The notes beneath the pieces were generated by a model. It was not told the origin of the DNA and did not search any database. It worked only from the letters and a program-made list of their open reading frames with translations. Source: an uncultured Prevotellaceae bacterium (GTDB lineage Bacteria; Bacteroidota; Bacteroidia; Bacteroidales; Bacteroidaceae). Taken from it: a stretch of 64,000 bases of DNA. Shown here in pieces: positions 36,307 to 45,843 of this stretch. Numbering within the stretch: the stretch's first letter is position 1; the number at the start of each line of letters is the position of its first letter. The DNA is taken from the NCBI GenBank assembly GCA_900316585.1, contig ONDM01000008.1:1-64000 (forward strand). Direction: 5' to 3'. The position numbers were made by a program, and so were the translations under genes.

Positions 36307-37411
36307 ATTTCTTTTCAACAATATCAGAGAAATAAATATCAAGCAATTGCTTAGCAGCAATAAAGGAGGTCTGTTGTCCTTCTTGAATCATTTTCTCTTT
36401 AACCTTCAACATCTTGGCAATCAATTCATTATTATAAAAATTGCTTCGTAACTGTTCATTTATGGTTTCATACATCCAATACTTGTTCTGTTCATTTCGT
36501 CGATATTCAAAATAGCCATTTTCCTTCACGAAATCCATATAGCTATAAATCATATCCCAAATTTCTTTTATGCCAAGACCATAAAAGCCTGAATAAGTCA
36601 AGACTTTAGGAGTCCATCCACTATCAGGAACAGGGAATAGATGCAAAGCATTTCGAAAATGTGCAGCAGCCAAATTAGAGCGATCAATATTATCTCCATC
36701 ACACTTATTGATAACTATACCATCTGCCATTTCCATGATCCCCCGCTTAATACCTTGGAGTTCATCACCTGTACCAGCCACTTGCAAAAGCAAGAAAAAG
36801 TCAACCATAGAGTGAACAGCAGTTTCACTCTGGCCTACACCTACTGTCTCTACGAAAATCTTATCATAACCTGCAGCCTCACAAAGGACTATAGTTTCAC
36901 GAGTCTTACGTGCCACACCTCCTAAAGAACCTGCTGATGGACTAGGGCGAATAAAAGATTTTGGATGGACTGATAGTTTTTCCATACGAGTCTTATCTCC
37001 TAAAATACTACCCTTAGTCCGTTCACTACTAGGATCTATAGCTAAAACAGCCAATTTCCCGCCTTTTTCCTCCAACACATGAAGTCCAAACACATCAATG
37101 GAAGTACTTTTACCAGCACCTGGTACACCGCTAATACCTATTCGTATGGAATTTCCAGAATATGGAAGACATTTTTCTATGACTTCTTGAGCCAATGAAT
37201 GATGTTCTGGCAAGACACTTTCTACTAAAGTCACAGCACGACTTAAAATTACAGTATCACCTTTTAATATACCCTCCACATAATCATTGGCCGTCAATTC
37301 CCGTCTTTTGAACTTTGAAGATTTCAAATAAGGATTAACTGAAGATGGTTGGGCTATTCCTGCATTAACAACCAGGCCTTTATACATATCATCGTTTTCT
37401 GGATGTTCCAT
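36305..37411 (-). CDS. meaB: Methylmalonyl-CoA mutase-associated GTPase
   Basis: This G3E-family GTPase of about 368 residues gates cofactor loading and protects MutAB from inactivation. The P-loop GVPGAGKSTSID is near residue 94, with the metal-binding FVETVGVGQSE and the NKCDGDN base-specificity motif. The ATG at 37411 is used; an in-frame TTG two codons earlier overlaps the upstream stop. It lies about 30 kb from mutAB rather than next to it, cotranscribed with a DUF1573 gene. Confidence 0.93.
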   Translation of the reverse strand: MEHPENDDMYKGLVVNAGIAQPSSVNPYLKSSKFKRRELTANDYVEGILKGDTVILSRAVTLVESVLPEHHSLAQEVIEKCLPYSGNSIRIGISGVPGAGKSTSIDVFGLHVLEEKGGKLAVLAIDPSSERTKGSILGDKTRMEKLSVHPKSFIRPSPSAGSLGGVARKTRETIVLCEAAGYDKIFVETVGVGQSETAVHSMVDFFLLLQVAGTGDELQGIKRGIMEMADGIVINKCDGDNIDRSNLAAAHFRNALHLFPVPDSGWTPKVLTYSGFYGLGIKEIWDMIYSYMDFVKENGYFEYRRNEQNKYWMYETINEQLRSNFYNNELIAKMLKVKEKMIQEGQQTSFIAAKQLLDIYFSDIVEKK

Positions 37412-37413
37412 AA

Positions 37414-38478
37414 TCAATTCACTTTTATTTTTATAATCTGCTCTGCATTTTCCGGATCATTGGTTATCATTAAAATACCAAGTCCTCTATTCTTCTTTAC
37501 ACGGTCTTTGTTGACTTCCACTTTCATTTTTATGGTCTGACCAACCCCCACTGTTTTCTTAGGAAGACTAACACTAACAGCATCGCTCATGACCTGCAAA
37601 CGATCTATCTTTAATTCCTGTTGTCCAGTGTTGGTAATCATCACCACACCTTTTGCCTTTGGCTTACCATTATAAAAAACTTGCAAGTTTGTAGTAGATA
37701 GCTTCATCTTAGGCGTACGCACCTTAGAGGCTGCAGAAAGGTTAGAAAAATCAGGCAACAAAACCACAGACACTGGTATTTCATTCTCAGAGTTAACCTT
37801 ATCACCAAACATGCGGGTAAAATAGACAGAAGTCTGGGTAAGCCCCATTTCCTGCAGATTCTCCGTGAGAAGTTTAATACGTATTCTGCCCGTTCTTCCT
37901 GCAGGGATTCGTTCAGGATAACAAGATACCTCCAAATAATTTGGAACATGCATTAATATTGGTTCAAATGAGGCACGAGTGGTATTAAGCACCAAAATCT
38001 CATCTACAGGATCAGTGCCTTTGGATACTTGGTCAAAGAAAATGGTGTCTTTATTAAGTCGAACGTCACCCATCTCAATATCAAAGCCCTCAGTATTTGT
38101 TACTTCGTCAGCATTGGCAACCACCCGACCAGACATCTGAAGATATGTCGGTTCCGTAGAAATATTACTACGGATTTCCACTTCTTTATAAAAAGTTCCT
38201 AACGCTTTTGCATCAAAAACCGCCTTAATAGACGCTGTCTCACCTGGACCTATTCCATTTTCAGGCCATTCAATGGCTGTGCAAGCACAAGATGCGTCTA
38301 CACTAGTCAAGACTAAATTAGAATTACCAGTATTCGTAACCTTGAATTCTGCTGTGACAGGATTATTCAGTAAAACAGTACCAAAATCCACAGACTCCCT
38401 GTCAAATTTCATTTGAGGTTGAGCAAACAACGACAATGAAACTGACAAAAGGCTGAAGAATATAATTAATTTTCTCAT
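37414..38478 (-). CDS. DUF1573-family exported protein
   Basis: This 354-residue protein has a Sec signal peptide (LIIFFSLLSVSLSLFA). Two to three Ig-like ASH/HYDIN-type beta domains follow, the first with the DUF1573 pattern FDRESVDFGTVLLNNPVTAEFKVTN (the first 19 residues diagnose it) and a CAC doublet (ASCACTA). The function of the family is unknown; a cell-envelope role is likely. It lies just before meaB. A minus-strand TATCTTTG box is at 38517-38524. Confidence 0.83.
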   Translation of the reverse strand: MRKLIIFFSLLSVSLSLFAQPQMKFDRESVDFGTVLLNNPVTAEFKVTNTGNSNLVLTSVDASCACTAIEWPENGIGPGETASIKAVFDAKALGTFYKEVEIRSNISTEPTYLQMSGRVVANADEVTNTEGFDIEMGDVRLNKDTIFFDQVSKGTDPVDEILVLNTTRASFEPILMHVPNYLEVSCYPERIPAGRTGRIRIKLLTENLQEMGLTQTSVYFTRMFGDKVNSENEIPVSVVLLPDFSNLSAASKVRTPKMKLSTTNLQVFYNGKPKAKGVVMITNTGQQELKIDRLQVMSDAVSVSLPKKTVGVGQTIKMKVEVNKDRVKKNRGLGILMITNDPENAEQIIKIKVN

Positions 38479-38578
38479 TTACAATAGACTCCGTTTAATA
38501 CGTTTTTCATATTTTGCAAAGATAGTCTTTTTTTCCGGTTGTCCGTAAAAGAAAACGTTAAGAATCCACAATCCGTTT

Positions 38579-41500
38579 TCATCGGACCGTAACCTTCTTG
38601 TTCACACCATGAATACCAAATTCAGATGCATACGTACATTGTACCGTTGGGATTCCAGTGTTGTATGTTCCTTTATAGGTAACATATAGATCCTCAGTCA
38701 ATTCATAATTGCCCTTTGGAAGTCTATCTATATAGAAACAACTTTCTCTATCTTTTATCATGTAATAATAACCTACATTCTTTTCCCATCGATAACCAGA
38801 AAGTGAAGAAACCGGTTCGAAGCAAGCAGCCCTAGGAGCCTTTATCTCCACAAAATCCATATCTCTATCTACCTTCACACGAATTACTGCATGAACCTTA
38901 TCTCCCACTTTTAATTCATTCACATTTACAGATTCATATTTCAGCTTTCCATTCTTGGATACTTCTTTCTGATAATCCACTTCCAATTTGAAGCCTGTTT
39001 GAGGAGTGTCAGCCACAACATCATCCATCTTTACCAGAGATTTCATCGTAATACTTGCCCATGCAACAGGAGAATCACTTTCCTTCTTTTCCAGTGTCCA
39101 TGTTTTAGGCATATCCTTGAAATCATGGTGAGAATAGTTCTCCACCTTCGTTTGAGCATCTGCCAACTTTATCTGCAACTTAGTATGATTAGCATTGAGA
39201 ATAGCATACAAAGCATCTAAAGTGTTGGCTGAATTTTCCCAGAACTGAGTTCGTTTCTGATTTAAGAGCCAACGTGTATATTCACTGATCAATCTGTCCT
39301 TAGAGAATGGAGCAGAATCAGAAGTCACCTGTAAAGATGCTGGAGCAACTTTAGAGATAGACTCTATCACCATTGTTTGCGTTGGAATCTTGTAATTTCT
39401 CCATGAATATCCAGCTTTTGACGTGTCATAGTAACGCCCCAATTCATCTGTATACACAGAGTAACTCACTGTAGAACGTACAAATTTCAAGGCATCATTT
39501 TGCTTTTCATACTCCTGAAGCACAATTGAAGCCATTGCTCTTTGATAGATACTCAGCGAACTCAAATTCTTTGCAAGTACTCCTACAAAATACTGACATG
39601 CTGCTTTACTTCCATTGGACATCAAATGAGGATTCAATGCACACAGATACAAATAATGAATAACATCATTGTTCAAGCCTGAAAAATCCTTCTGCTTCTT
39701 AACCCACTCATAATATGAAAGCATTTCCTTATCTAAATAATGCATTCCACGGCGGATTATACGGTCAAACCTTTCTTGGTCGGAAACTCCAATCTGAAGG
39801 GAAGATAATCTGACGAAAGATTCAATCAAAATCCGGGTAATGTATGGAGAAGAACCCATGCCAGAATACCATGCAAAGCCCCCATCTTCATTCTGAAGTT
39901 TCTCTATCTGTGAAAGGTAGCTTATGGCCAAAAGAGAATCTGGAAGTAGCATTTCATTCTCTTTCAAGACTTGCTGCTTTTCAACTATTTCCAGAGAGAG
40001 GCATTGAGCATAGAAATTCAATGCTAAATCCACAGCATTCCAAGTAGATGGCTTCTCTTTCTTGGCTGTCTCTGTCAGTTCCTTGACAATCTCCCATACT
40101 GGATTATTCACTACTTTTACAGTCAAGGAAGACTTGTCACCCCATAACTTCCCATTATTCATCATGTGCTCTAAGGATACTATTTCCTTTGATGAATTCA
40201 AATAATAAGCTCTATTTTCCTCCAACCATATTTCATCAGAAAGTATTGGCAACTCATGCTGTTCCCCATCAGAGAATCCTTCAGAATTTGCATATACTTG
40301 GCAAATTGTACCCCCCACATATGCCGGAACTTTAAATTCAAAAACGACTGTCGTTTCTTCCGAAGCATTCACCTCGTAAGGAAGTTGCTCTGTCAATAGC
40401 GTATTTGTCAACGTACTGTCTTTCAGGACAAGAGTCGCATTTCCTTTCAACAACTTTCCACTCTGATTCCGTATGGTTACAGGAAGTCCCACTACATCTC
40501 CTTTTCGGACAAATCTAGGCATATTGGGCTGAACCATCAACGGTTGAACTACTTTTAATGTCTTATCAATATTATCGGAATAATACATACCTTGTGTATG
40601 TGCCAGACCTAAAAGATGCCACTCTGTGATACTCTGTGGTAATGTGAAATCCAACTGAATCACACCCTCTTTATTGGTTCTAAGTACAGGATAGAAAAAT
40701 GCTGTCTCCTGAAATTCTGTCCGTAGGGTCATTGGAGTTTCAGGCTCTTTTACCTCCATGGATTCCTCCTCTTCAGCAACACTATTATCTGCAGCAACTT
40801 TCACGCCTTTAGCCATCGCAGATTCTACCACAAATTCATTACTATCTGCCATCTTAGCCTCATTCATGGCCATTCTTGTAGCAGTCATCATACGGAATGG
40901 CTTTCCAAAGCCAAATCTGCCTCTGTATAATAATGATTCGTCAAATTCATCAAACTTCTCTTCCTTACTAACATAATTAACCAATGACGGGAATGACAAG
41001 TTTGTATGGGAGAATGGCTGTAAATATGCGAGGCTAAATGATGGGATAAAACGATTGAAAGATATTGGGAGTCCCCACCCATGACCTTGAATTCGGTCCA
41101 ATGAAGCATCATAAAGTACAGCCATCATATTTGCATCAGCAGGTTTGCCGTCAGGCAATGTCAGACGCAGTTTCCAAGACTCCTTAGCCCCTGGTTGTGA
41201 GAAATCACGGAAAGAAAGCCACTCTACCTTCATCCGTTTCTCCGGTTTTGTGAGACTGAAATTCCAAGATGACTGATGAACATTTCCTTCATGAACCAAG
41301 AATGCCGAAACTTGGATACCATCTCCATAGGAGTCCTTATAAGGTATATTCAAACAAGTCAATGCATCAGAAAGCTGAAGCACACTGGAATGAACCCGTT
41401 TATTTCCACTATAGATATTATAAATTAAGTAAGCATTTTCAAAAGATGTACCTATCTGTAAAACGGCTTCGTGCATCTTGTCAAACTCATCTGTCTCTGC

Positions 41501-44014
41501 ATAAAGCCACACAGGAGTCTCTTCTATTGGCTTCTTATCATCCATGGAGAACAAAAGCAGTTCCTCGTCCACATGCAAAGAATCATAAGTAAGTTTTATC
41601 TTATATTTGCCGGATGGCAGTTCTCTCAGGAAATCTGGAGAAAATTCCTTTCCTGATTTCACATTTCCTTGCCAAACTACTTTATCTTCTCCCGTGGAAC
41701 GGATTTCTGCATGAACATCCTTCTGCAAATCTTCATAATTAAGATTTGTAAGATGAACTGTCCATGGCTTCAGTTTTCCCTTGTTATTCCTGGATTCTAT
41801 ATCTGTCCAGAACTGATATGGGACTTCTGCTACCCTAAGATGAGTATACGCCTCATGGCTCTCACCAGACTGTGAGGTCACCATTGCCTCAATCTGAAAA
41901 TCGTAAAGAGGATTCCTATAGGATTCTGAGTAATCATCTGGTACTTCCAAGGAGACAGGAATAGAAAAAGTGCCCTTTTCATCGGTTATCACAACTTCCT
42001 CTTTCAATACAGCCTCATCCATGATACGCCACCATAATCTTTGTCTGCGCACCACCTTTATTGCAACTTTTGCATGCTGAACTGGCAAATCAGAGAACAG
42101 AGATGCCTGTCCCGTAAGCAAGACTGTATCACCTTTTGCATAATCCACTTTGCAAGGCAACCATTTCACATCGAATGTAGGACGTTTATATTCCTCCACC
42201 TTAAAGTTAACAAATCCCGCATCTGTCGTTATGGAATAATTACCAGGCAAACACTCCTCAGGCAAATGGAATGTGCCATGTGCCACCCCATAACTGTCGG
42301 TAGTCAGAGTATCCTTACTTATTTGCGTCCACTTTCTACCTCCTGCCAAAACCAATTGCACTTGTTCATTAGGAAGAACCTTCGTGGTGTCTGAGCGCTG
42401 CTGCCACAAAATCACAGAATACTCCACATCCTGCCCTGGACGATAAATAGAGCGATCTGTATATAGATTGGCATTCTTTTCAACTCTTTCTCTCTGTTCA
42501 CGAGGGTAATAGACAGTCAAATCTGAAATCCTACCTCTATCCTTACCATCCTGCGCTGAAAGGTAGATAGTTTTATTGCCTTTTTTGACATAGACATACT
42601 TCCCTTCCTTTTCTGTAGTTTGAGAAGCATGAAAAACAAACTGGTTAGTCTTTCTATCCAACTCATACTCATTCACGACTGCCCCAGGAACTGGCATTCC
42701 ACTCCAAGCATCAAATACATGAACTTCTTTCTGATTCTCTTTAACAGGTACGACCACCAGTCTTAAATGAGATACCAACTGCAGCAAGTAGGATGGAGTA
42801 ACCTTTTCTGCAGGATATTCGGTACACGCTAAAGGCTTTATTTCCAATACATAATAGCCTGGGGTGGGAGGAACATCCAATGTAAAAGAGGAAGACACTG
42901 TATCATAAGGTTTGTCTGAAATCTGAATTACAACCGGTTCCGAAGCCACAGATGTATTTCTTAAAATCCTCTTCTCATTGTCGGTCATCCAGTAACTCTC
43001 ATGAAGTGGATGATATAAATAAACGGACTCATTTACTTTTTTCCACCTTACTTGAATGGAAGATATATTATACAGATTATAATCCACTTTCAGCTTCTTA
43101 TCCGGATAGGTATCCGAAGACGTAGAGAAATGAGCATTAGGCCGAATCCTACGTTCCAAATCTGCTTTCAGTTCATTAATTCTGCCGTACTTGGTATAAG
43201 TAGCAATAGCCCTGCGAAGCCTTGGGAGAGCTTTATCCAAACTCTCATCCTCTGCCAACCTACGCTCAACTTCGGCACACAAAGGCAACTGATTATAATC
43301 CCTAACTAAATCATTCAGAAATTCACTCCTATGCTTTGGCAAAGCAAATTCATTCCTGAACAAGTCCCAATCCAACGCCACAGCCAATGCTGCACTCAGA
43401 TTATTCTGTTTCCTATAGAAAGCGATGTCACGAGAATAAATATCACTTACCCAGGATTTGTCTGCAGAATAATTCCAATGGAAACTTTGTAATGCCCGAC
43501 GATACAAGGACGGCAAATCATGATTATAAAGCTCACTATCTGCACCAGGAACCACAACTGGCTTATATTTCAAAGCAGAAGTTGATGCCAGTTTTTCATA
43601 TAAAGAAGGATTATCGAAAGCCAATGCCCTCTTCAAATATTCAAAATCATCTGCATCTACATGCTCAGAAACAGTCAACCCATAAATGAAATACAGGACA
43701 GACTGATCTACTTGATCTTGAGTCTCATCAGCCCATTTTAGCAAACCAGCCCTGTCTGTCTCCAGACTATCTGGACTCAAGGCATGTCTCCAATTCATAC
43801 GGGTAAGATATGCCCTAAGCATTTCAGGCACATTCTGCTGCTTTTTAGCCAATTCATATAATTTTCCGGATTGCAGGACAACCTCCTGAGGATTATCTTC
43901 TTTGACTGCACTCTCCACTTTTTGCCAGAGTGAATTCAAAGACTGTGCATGAGCAGAAAAAGCCAGCAACAAACTTGTCATCATACAAAAAAGTTTTAAA
44001 AGAAAGTTCTTCAT
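38579..44014 (-). CDS. Alpha-2-macroglobulin-like giant envelope protein, no thioester
   Basis: This 1811-residue protein has a signal peptide (SLLLAFSAHAQ) and an N-terminal helical region (about 25-270). MG-type beta domains follow, including an MG2-like segment (ANLYTDRSIYRPGQDVEYSVI), then the A2M domain (TEWHLLGLAHTQG) and an alpha-alpha barrel (NEDGGFAWYSGMGSSPYITR), and C-terminal MG domains. The CxEQ thioester expected before the barrel is absent: the region reads LTETAKKEKPSTWNAVDLAL. The protein probably works in the periplasm or outer membrane as a protease trap or surface factor by another mechanism. It is monocistronic. Confidence 0.87.
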   Translation of the reverse strand: MKNFLLKLFCMMTSLLLAFSAHAQSLNSLWQKVESAVKEDNPQEVVLQSGKLYELAKKQQNVPEMLRAYLTRMNWRHALSPDSLETDRAGLLKWADETQDQVDQSVLYFIYGLTVSEHVDADDFEYLKRALAFDNPSLYEKLASTSALKYKPVVVPGADSELYNHDLPSLYRRALQSFHWNYSADKSWVSDIYSRDIAFYRKQNNLSAALAVALDWDLFRNEFALPKHRSEFLNDLVRDYNQLPLCAEVERRLAEDESLDKALPRLRRAIATYTKYGRINELKADLERRIRPNAHFSTSSDTYPDKKLKVDYNLYNISSIQVRWKKVNESVYLYHPLHESYWMTDNEKRILRNTSVASEPVVIQISDKPYDTVSSSFTLDVPPTPGYYVLEIKPLACTEYPAEKVTPSYLLQLVSHLRLVVVPVKENQKEVHVFDAWSGMPVPGAVVNEYELDRKTNQFVFHASQTTEKEGKYVYVKKGNKTIYLSAQDGKDRGRISDLTVYYPREQRERVEKNANLYTDRSIYRPGQDVEYSVILWQQRSDTTKVLPNEQVQLVLAGGRKWTQISKDTLTTDSYGVAHGTFHLPEECLPGNYSITTDAGFVNFKVEEYKRPTFDVKWLPCKVDYAKGDTVLLTGQASLFSDLPVQHAKVAIKVVRRQRLWWRIMDEAVLKEEVVITDEKGTFSIPVSLEVPDDYSESYRNPLYDFQIEAMVTSQSGESHEAYTHLRVAEVPYQFWTDIESRNNKGKLKPWTVHLTNLNYEDLQKDVHAEIRSTGEDKVVWQGNVKSGKEFSPDFLRELPSGKYKIKLTYDSLHVDEELLLFSMDDKKPIEETPVWLYAETDEFDKMHEAVLQIGTSFENAYLIYNIYSGNKRVHSSVLQLSDALTCLNIPYKDSYGDGIQVSAFLVHEGNVHQSSWNFSLTKPEKRMKVEWLSFRDFSQPGAKESWKLRLTLPDGKPADANMMAVLYDASLDRIQGHGWGLPISFNRFIPSFSLAYLQPFSHTNLSFPSLVNYVSKEEKFDEFDESLLYRGRFGFGKPFRMMTATRMAMNEAKMADSNEFVVESAMAKGVKVAADNSVAEEEESMEVKEPETPMTLRTEFQETAFFYPVLRTNKEGVIQLDFTLPQSITEWHLLGLAHTQGMYYSDNIDKTLKVVQPLMVQPNMPRFVRKGDVVGLPVTIRNQSGKLLKGNATLVLKDSTLTNTLLTEQLPYEVNASEETTVVFEFKVPAYVGGTICQVYANSEGFSDGEQHELPILSDEIWLEENRAYYLNSSKEIVSLEHMMNNGKLWGDKSSLTVKVVNNPVWEIVKELTETAKKEKPSTWNAVDLALNFYAQCLSLEIVEKQQVLKENEMLLPDSLLAISYLSQIEKLQNEDGGFAWYSGMGSSPYITRILIESFVRLSSLQIGVSDQERFDRIIRRGMHYLDKEMLSYYEWVKKQKDFSGLNNDVIHYLYLCALNPHLMSNGSKAACQYFVGVLAKNLSSLSIYQRAMASIVLQEYEKQNDALKFVRSTVSYSVYTDELGRYYDTSKAGYSWRNYKIPTQTMVIESISKVAPASLQVTSDSAPFSKDRLISEYTRWLLNQKRTQFWENSANTLDALYAILNANHTKLQIKLADAQTKVENYSHHDFKDMPKTWTLEKKESDSPVAWASITMKSLVKMDDVVADTPQTGFKLEVDYQKEVSKNGKLKYESVNVNELKVGDKVHAVIRVKVDRDMDFVEIKAPRAACFEPVSSLSGYRWEKNVGYYYMIKDRESCFYIDRLPKGNYELTEDLYVTYKGTYNTGIPTVQCTYASEFGIHGVNKKVTVR

Positions 44015-44084
44015 GTTTCCCTAAAATAAGATATTGCAAATAAAGTAATTATTTATGAGATGAGAAAATCTGAAAATTAAAAAA

Positions 44085-44118
44085 ATAAAAAACATCCCCC
44101 ACTTCACAGTGAAGGATG
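44085..44118 (-). terminator. Terminator-like hairpin in the A2M leader
   Basis: On the minus strand GCATCC and TTCACTGTGAA form a stem with GGATG across a small bulge, followed by TTTTTTATTTTTTT. It lies downstream of a promoter and upstream of the A2M-like start, so it could attenuate that gene or end a short RNA. Confidence 0.5.
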
Positions 44119-44205
44119 CCCACCAATAAAAGGAAACTAACTCTCTCTTGAAACTTATTCTATGATTTGATATTCATGAATTTGTTCAAAAATCATATCA
44201 TGTGG

Positions 44206-44236
44206 CAAAGATATAACAAATTACTTTTCAGTGCAA
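44206..44236 (-). promoter_or_regulatory. Promoter upstream of the A2M-like gene
   Basis: A minus-strand TTG (44234-44236), 20 bp and TATCTTTG (44206-44213) match the Bacteroidota consensus closely. The predicted start near 44199 leaves a leader of about 185 nt. Confidence 0.6.
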
Positions 44237-44367
44237 GAAAAATGAACAAAAATAAAACCTTTTTAACACGGAGCGCACAAAATTCATCAACCGGGCAAAA
44301 TTTTTCCCCAGTTAGAGAAATATTTTTTCCTAACTGGGGAAATGAAAAAAGGCATTTATGAGCTGTC

Positions 44368-45831
44368 TTATTGCTTCTCAGGAATCTCCTCCAAAGTAGC
44401 AATCAAAAGATTCCAATATTTTGACACTGAAGGGATGTAACAGCGCTCCTGAGGAGTATGAGGACTACGCAATGTAGGGCCAAATGACACCATATCCAAA
44501 CCTGGAGTTACAGCACCGATAATACCACATTCCAAACCTGCATGTACAACCACGATCTTACATGTCTCCCCAAACAATCTGTAATAGCAGTCTGCCATTG
44601 CCTTTACGATAGGAGAAGATGTGTTAGGCTGCCAACCACTGTAAGAGCCACTGAACTCCACTTTCATTCCTGCCATACTGAAGCAACTTTCCAGTGAATT
44701 TGCCAGATATTCTTTCATGGTCTCACTAGAACTTCTTGCCAAAATCTTGATTGCAGCATTTCCTCCATCAATGTCAATGATAGCCAAATTACTTGAAGTC
44801 TCCACAGTGGAAGGAATCGTAGGTATATAACGGCAAACTCCATTCTGACAAGCTAGAATGGCATTCACCAAATTGTCTGCAATTTCTTCAGGAACCTGCA
44901 AGGCTGGCAGTTTGCACTTTTCCACAACGAATGAGAAATCAGAATTCTCAATATCTTTATACTCTTCCCAGAAAATCTCCTTGTAACATGCTACTAAATC
45001 AAGCAAATCATCTTTGTTTTCAGCAGGAACAGTCAGGACTACTGAACATTCACGAGGAATGGCATTACGCATATTGCCTCCATGCCAACTTGCCAAACGG
45101 GCTGAATCATCCTTGATAGCATCTTTCACGAAACGAGCCATCAACTTGTTGGCATTGGCACGACCGCATGAAATTTCCAAGCCAGAATGACCTCCGAGTA
45201 ACCCACGGATAGAAACCTTTACAGCCACATCGTTTGGATCTGTCTCCACTTCCTTGTATCCTAATGTTGCAGTAATATCCACACCACCGGCACAGCCAAT
45301 TGTAAGCTCTCCCTCATCTTCTGTATCCAGATTCAAAAGAATAGAACCGGTGAGCTCACCTTCCTTTAATCCAAAAGCACCAAACATGCCAGTTTCCTCA
45401 TCAGCTGTAATCAATGCCTCCAGCGGACCATGCTTCAAAGTCTTAGACTCCATGACAGCCATAATAGATGCCACACCTATACCGTCGTCAGCACCTAAAG
45501 TAGTACCTTCTGCCTTCAACCAGTCACCATCGATAAAAATCTTCAATGGGTCAGCTTTGAAATTGTGCCCTCTGCCTTCTACCTGCTGAGGTACCATATC
45601 CATATGTGCCTGAAGAATAGCAGTCTGCTTATTCTCAAAGCCAGGAGTGGCAGGTTTACGCATGAGGATATTTCCTACCTCATCCTTCTCTGCCTCTACA
45701 CCATGCTCTTTTGCCCATCCCAAAAGGAAGGACTGAATTTTTTCCAAATGTCCTGATGGACGTGGAACTTGAGTCAAAAGTTCAAAATTCTTAAAAATAG
45801 CTTTTGGCTCTAAACTTTTAATCGTTGCCAT
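44368..45831 (-). CDS. pepD: Aminoacyl-histidine dipeptidase (M20 family)
   Basis: This 487-residue cytoplasmic zinc dipeptidase (carnosinase-like PepD) has the metal site AHMDMVPQ, ADDGIGVA, the catalytic TADEETGMFGA pair, and C-terminal VVHAGLECGIIG and SFGPTLRSPHTPQE blocks. It hydrolyses Xaa-His and other dipeptides, consistent with a peptide-fermenting gut lifestyle. It starts 13 nt after the flippase-like gene and may be cotranscribed with it. Confidence 0.94.
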   Translation of the reverse strand: MATIKSLEPKAIFKNFELLTQVPRPSGHLEKIQSFLLGWAKEHGVEAEKDEVGNILMRKPATPGFENKQTAILQAHMDMVPQQVEGRGHNFKADPLKIFIDGDWLKAEGTTLGADDGIGVASIMAVMESKTLKHGPLEALITADEETGMFGAFGLKEGELTGSILLNLDTEDEGELTIGCAGGVDITATLGYKEVETDPNDVAVKVSIRGLLGGHSGLEISCGRANANKLMARFVKDAIKDDSARLASWHGGNMRNAIPRECSVVLTVPAENKDDLLDLVACYKEIFWEEYKDIENSDFSFVVEKCKLPALQVPEEIADNLVNAILACQNGVCRYIPTIPSTVETSSNLAIIDIDGGNAAIKILARSSSETMKEYLANSLESCFSMAGMKVEFSGSYSGWQPNTSSPIVKAMADCYYRLFGETCKIVVVHAGLECGIIGAVTPGLDMVSFGPTLRSPHTPQERCYIPSVSKYWNLLIATLEEIPEKQ

Positions 45832-45843
45832 AATTAATATATT

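Larger units (their letters stand above)
44015..44367. other. Non-coding gap between pepD and the A2M-like gene
   Basis: This 353-bp region holds, in leftward order, a 10-bp inverted repeat (CCCCAGTTAG at 44306-44315, CTAACTGGGG at 44330-44339) close to the pepD stop, a promoter (44206-44236), a 5' stem TATGATTT/AAATCATA, a terminator-like hairpin (44085-44118), then about 70 bp of AT-rich DNA before the A2M-like start. No credible protein-coding frame is seen. Confidence 0.55.

Noticed and set aside
44306..44339. 10-bp inverted repeat after pepD as an intrinsic terminator
   Set aside because: Neither strand has a proper T-run directly after the stem, and the loop is 14 nt. It is recorded only as part of the intergenic region.
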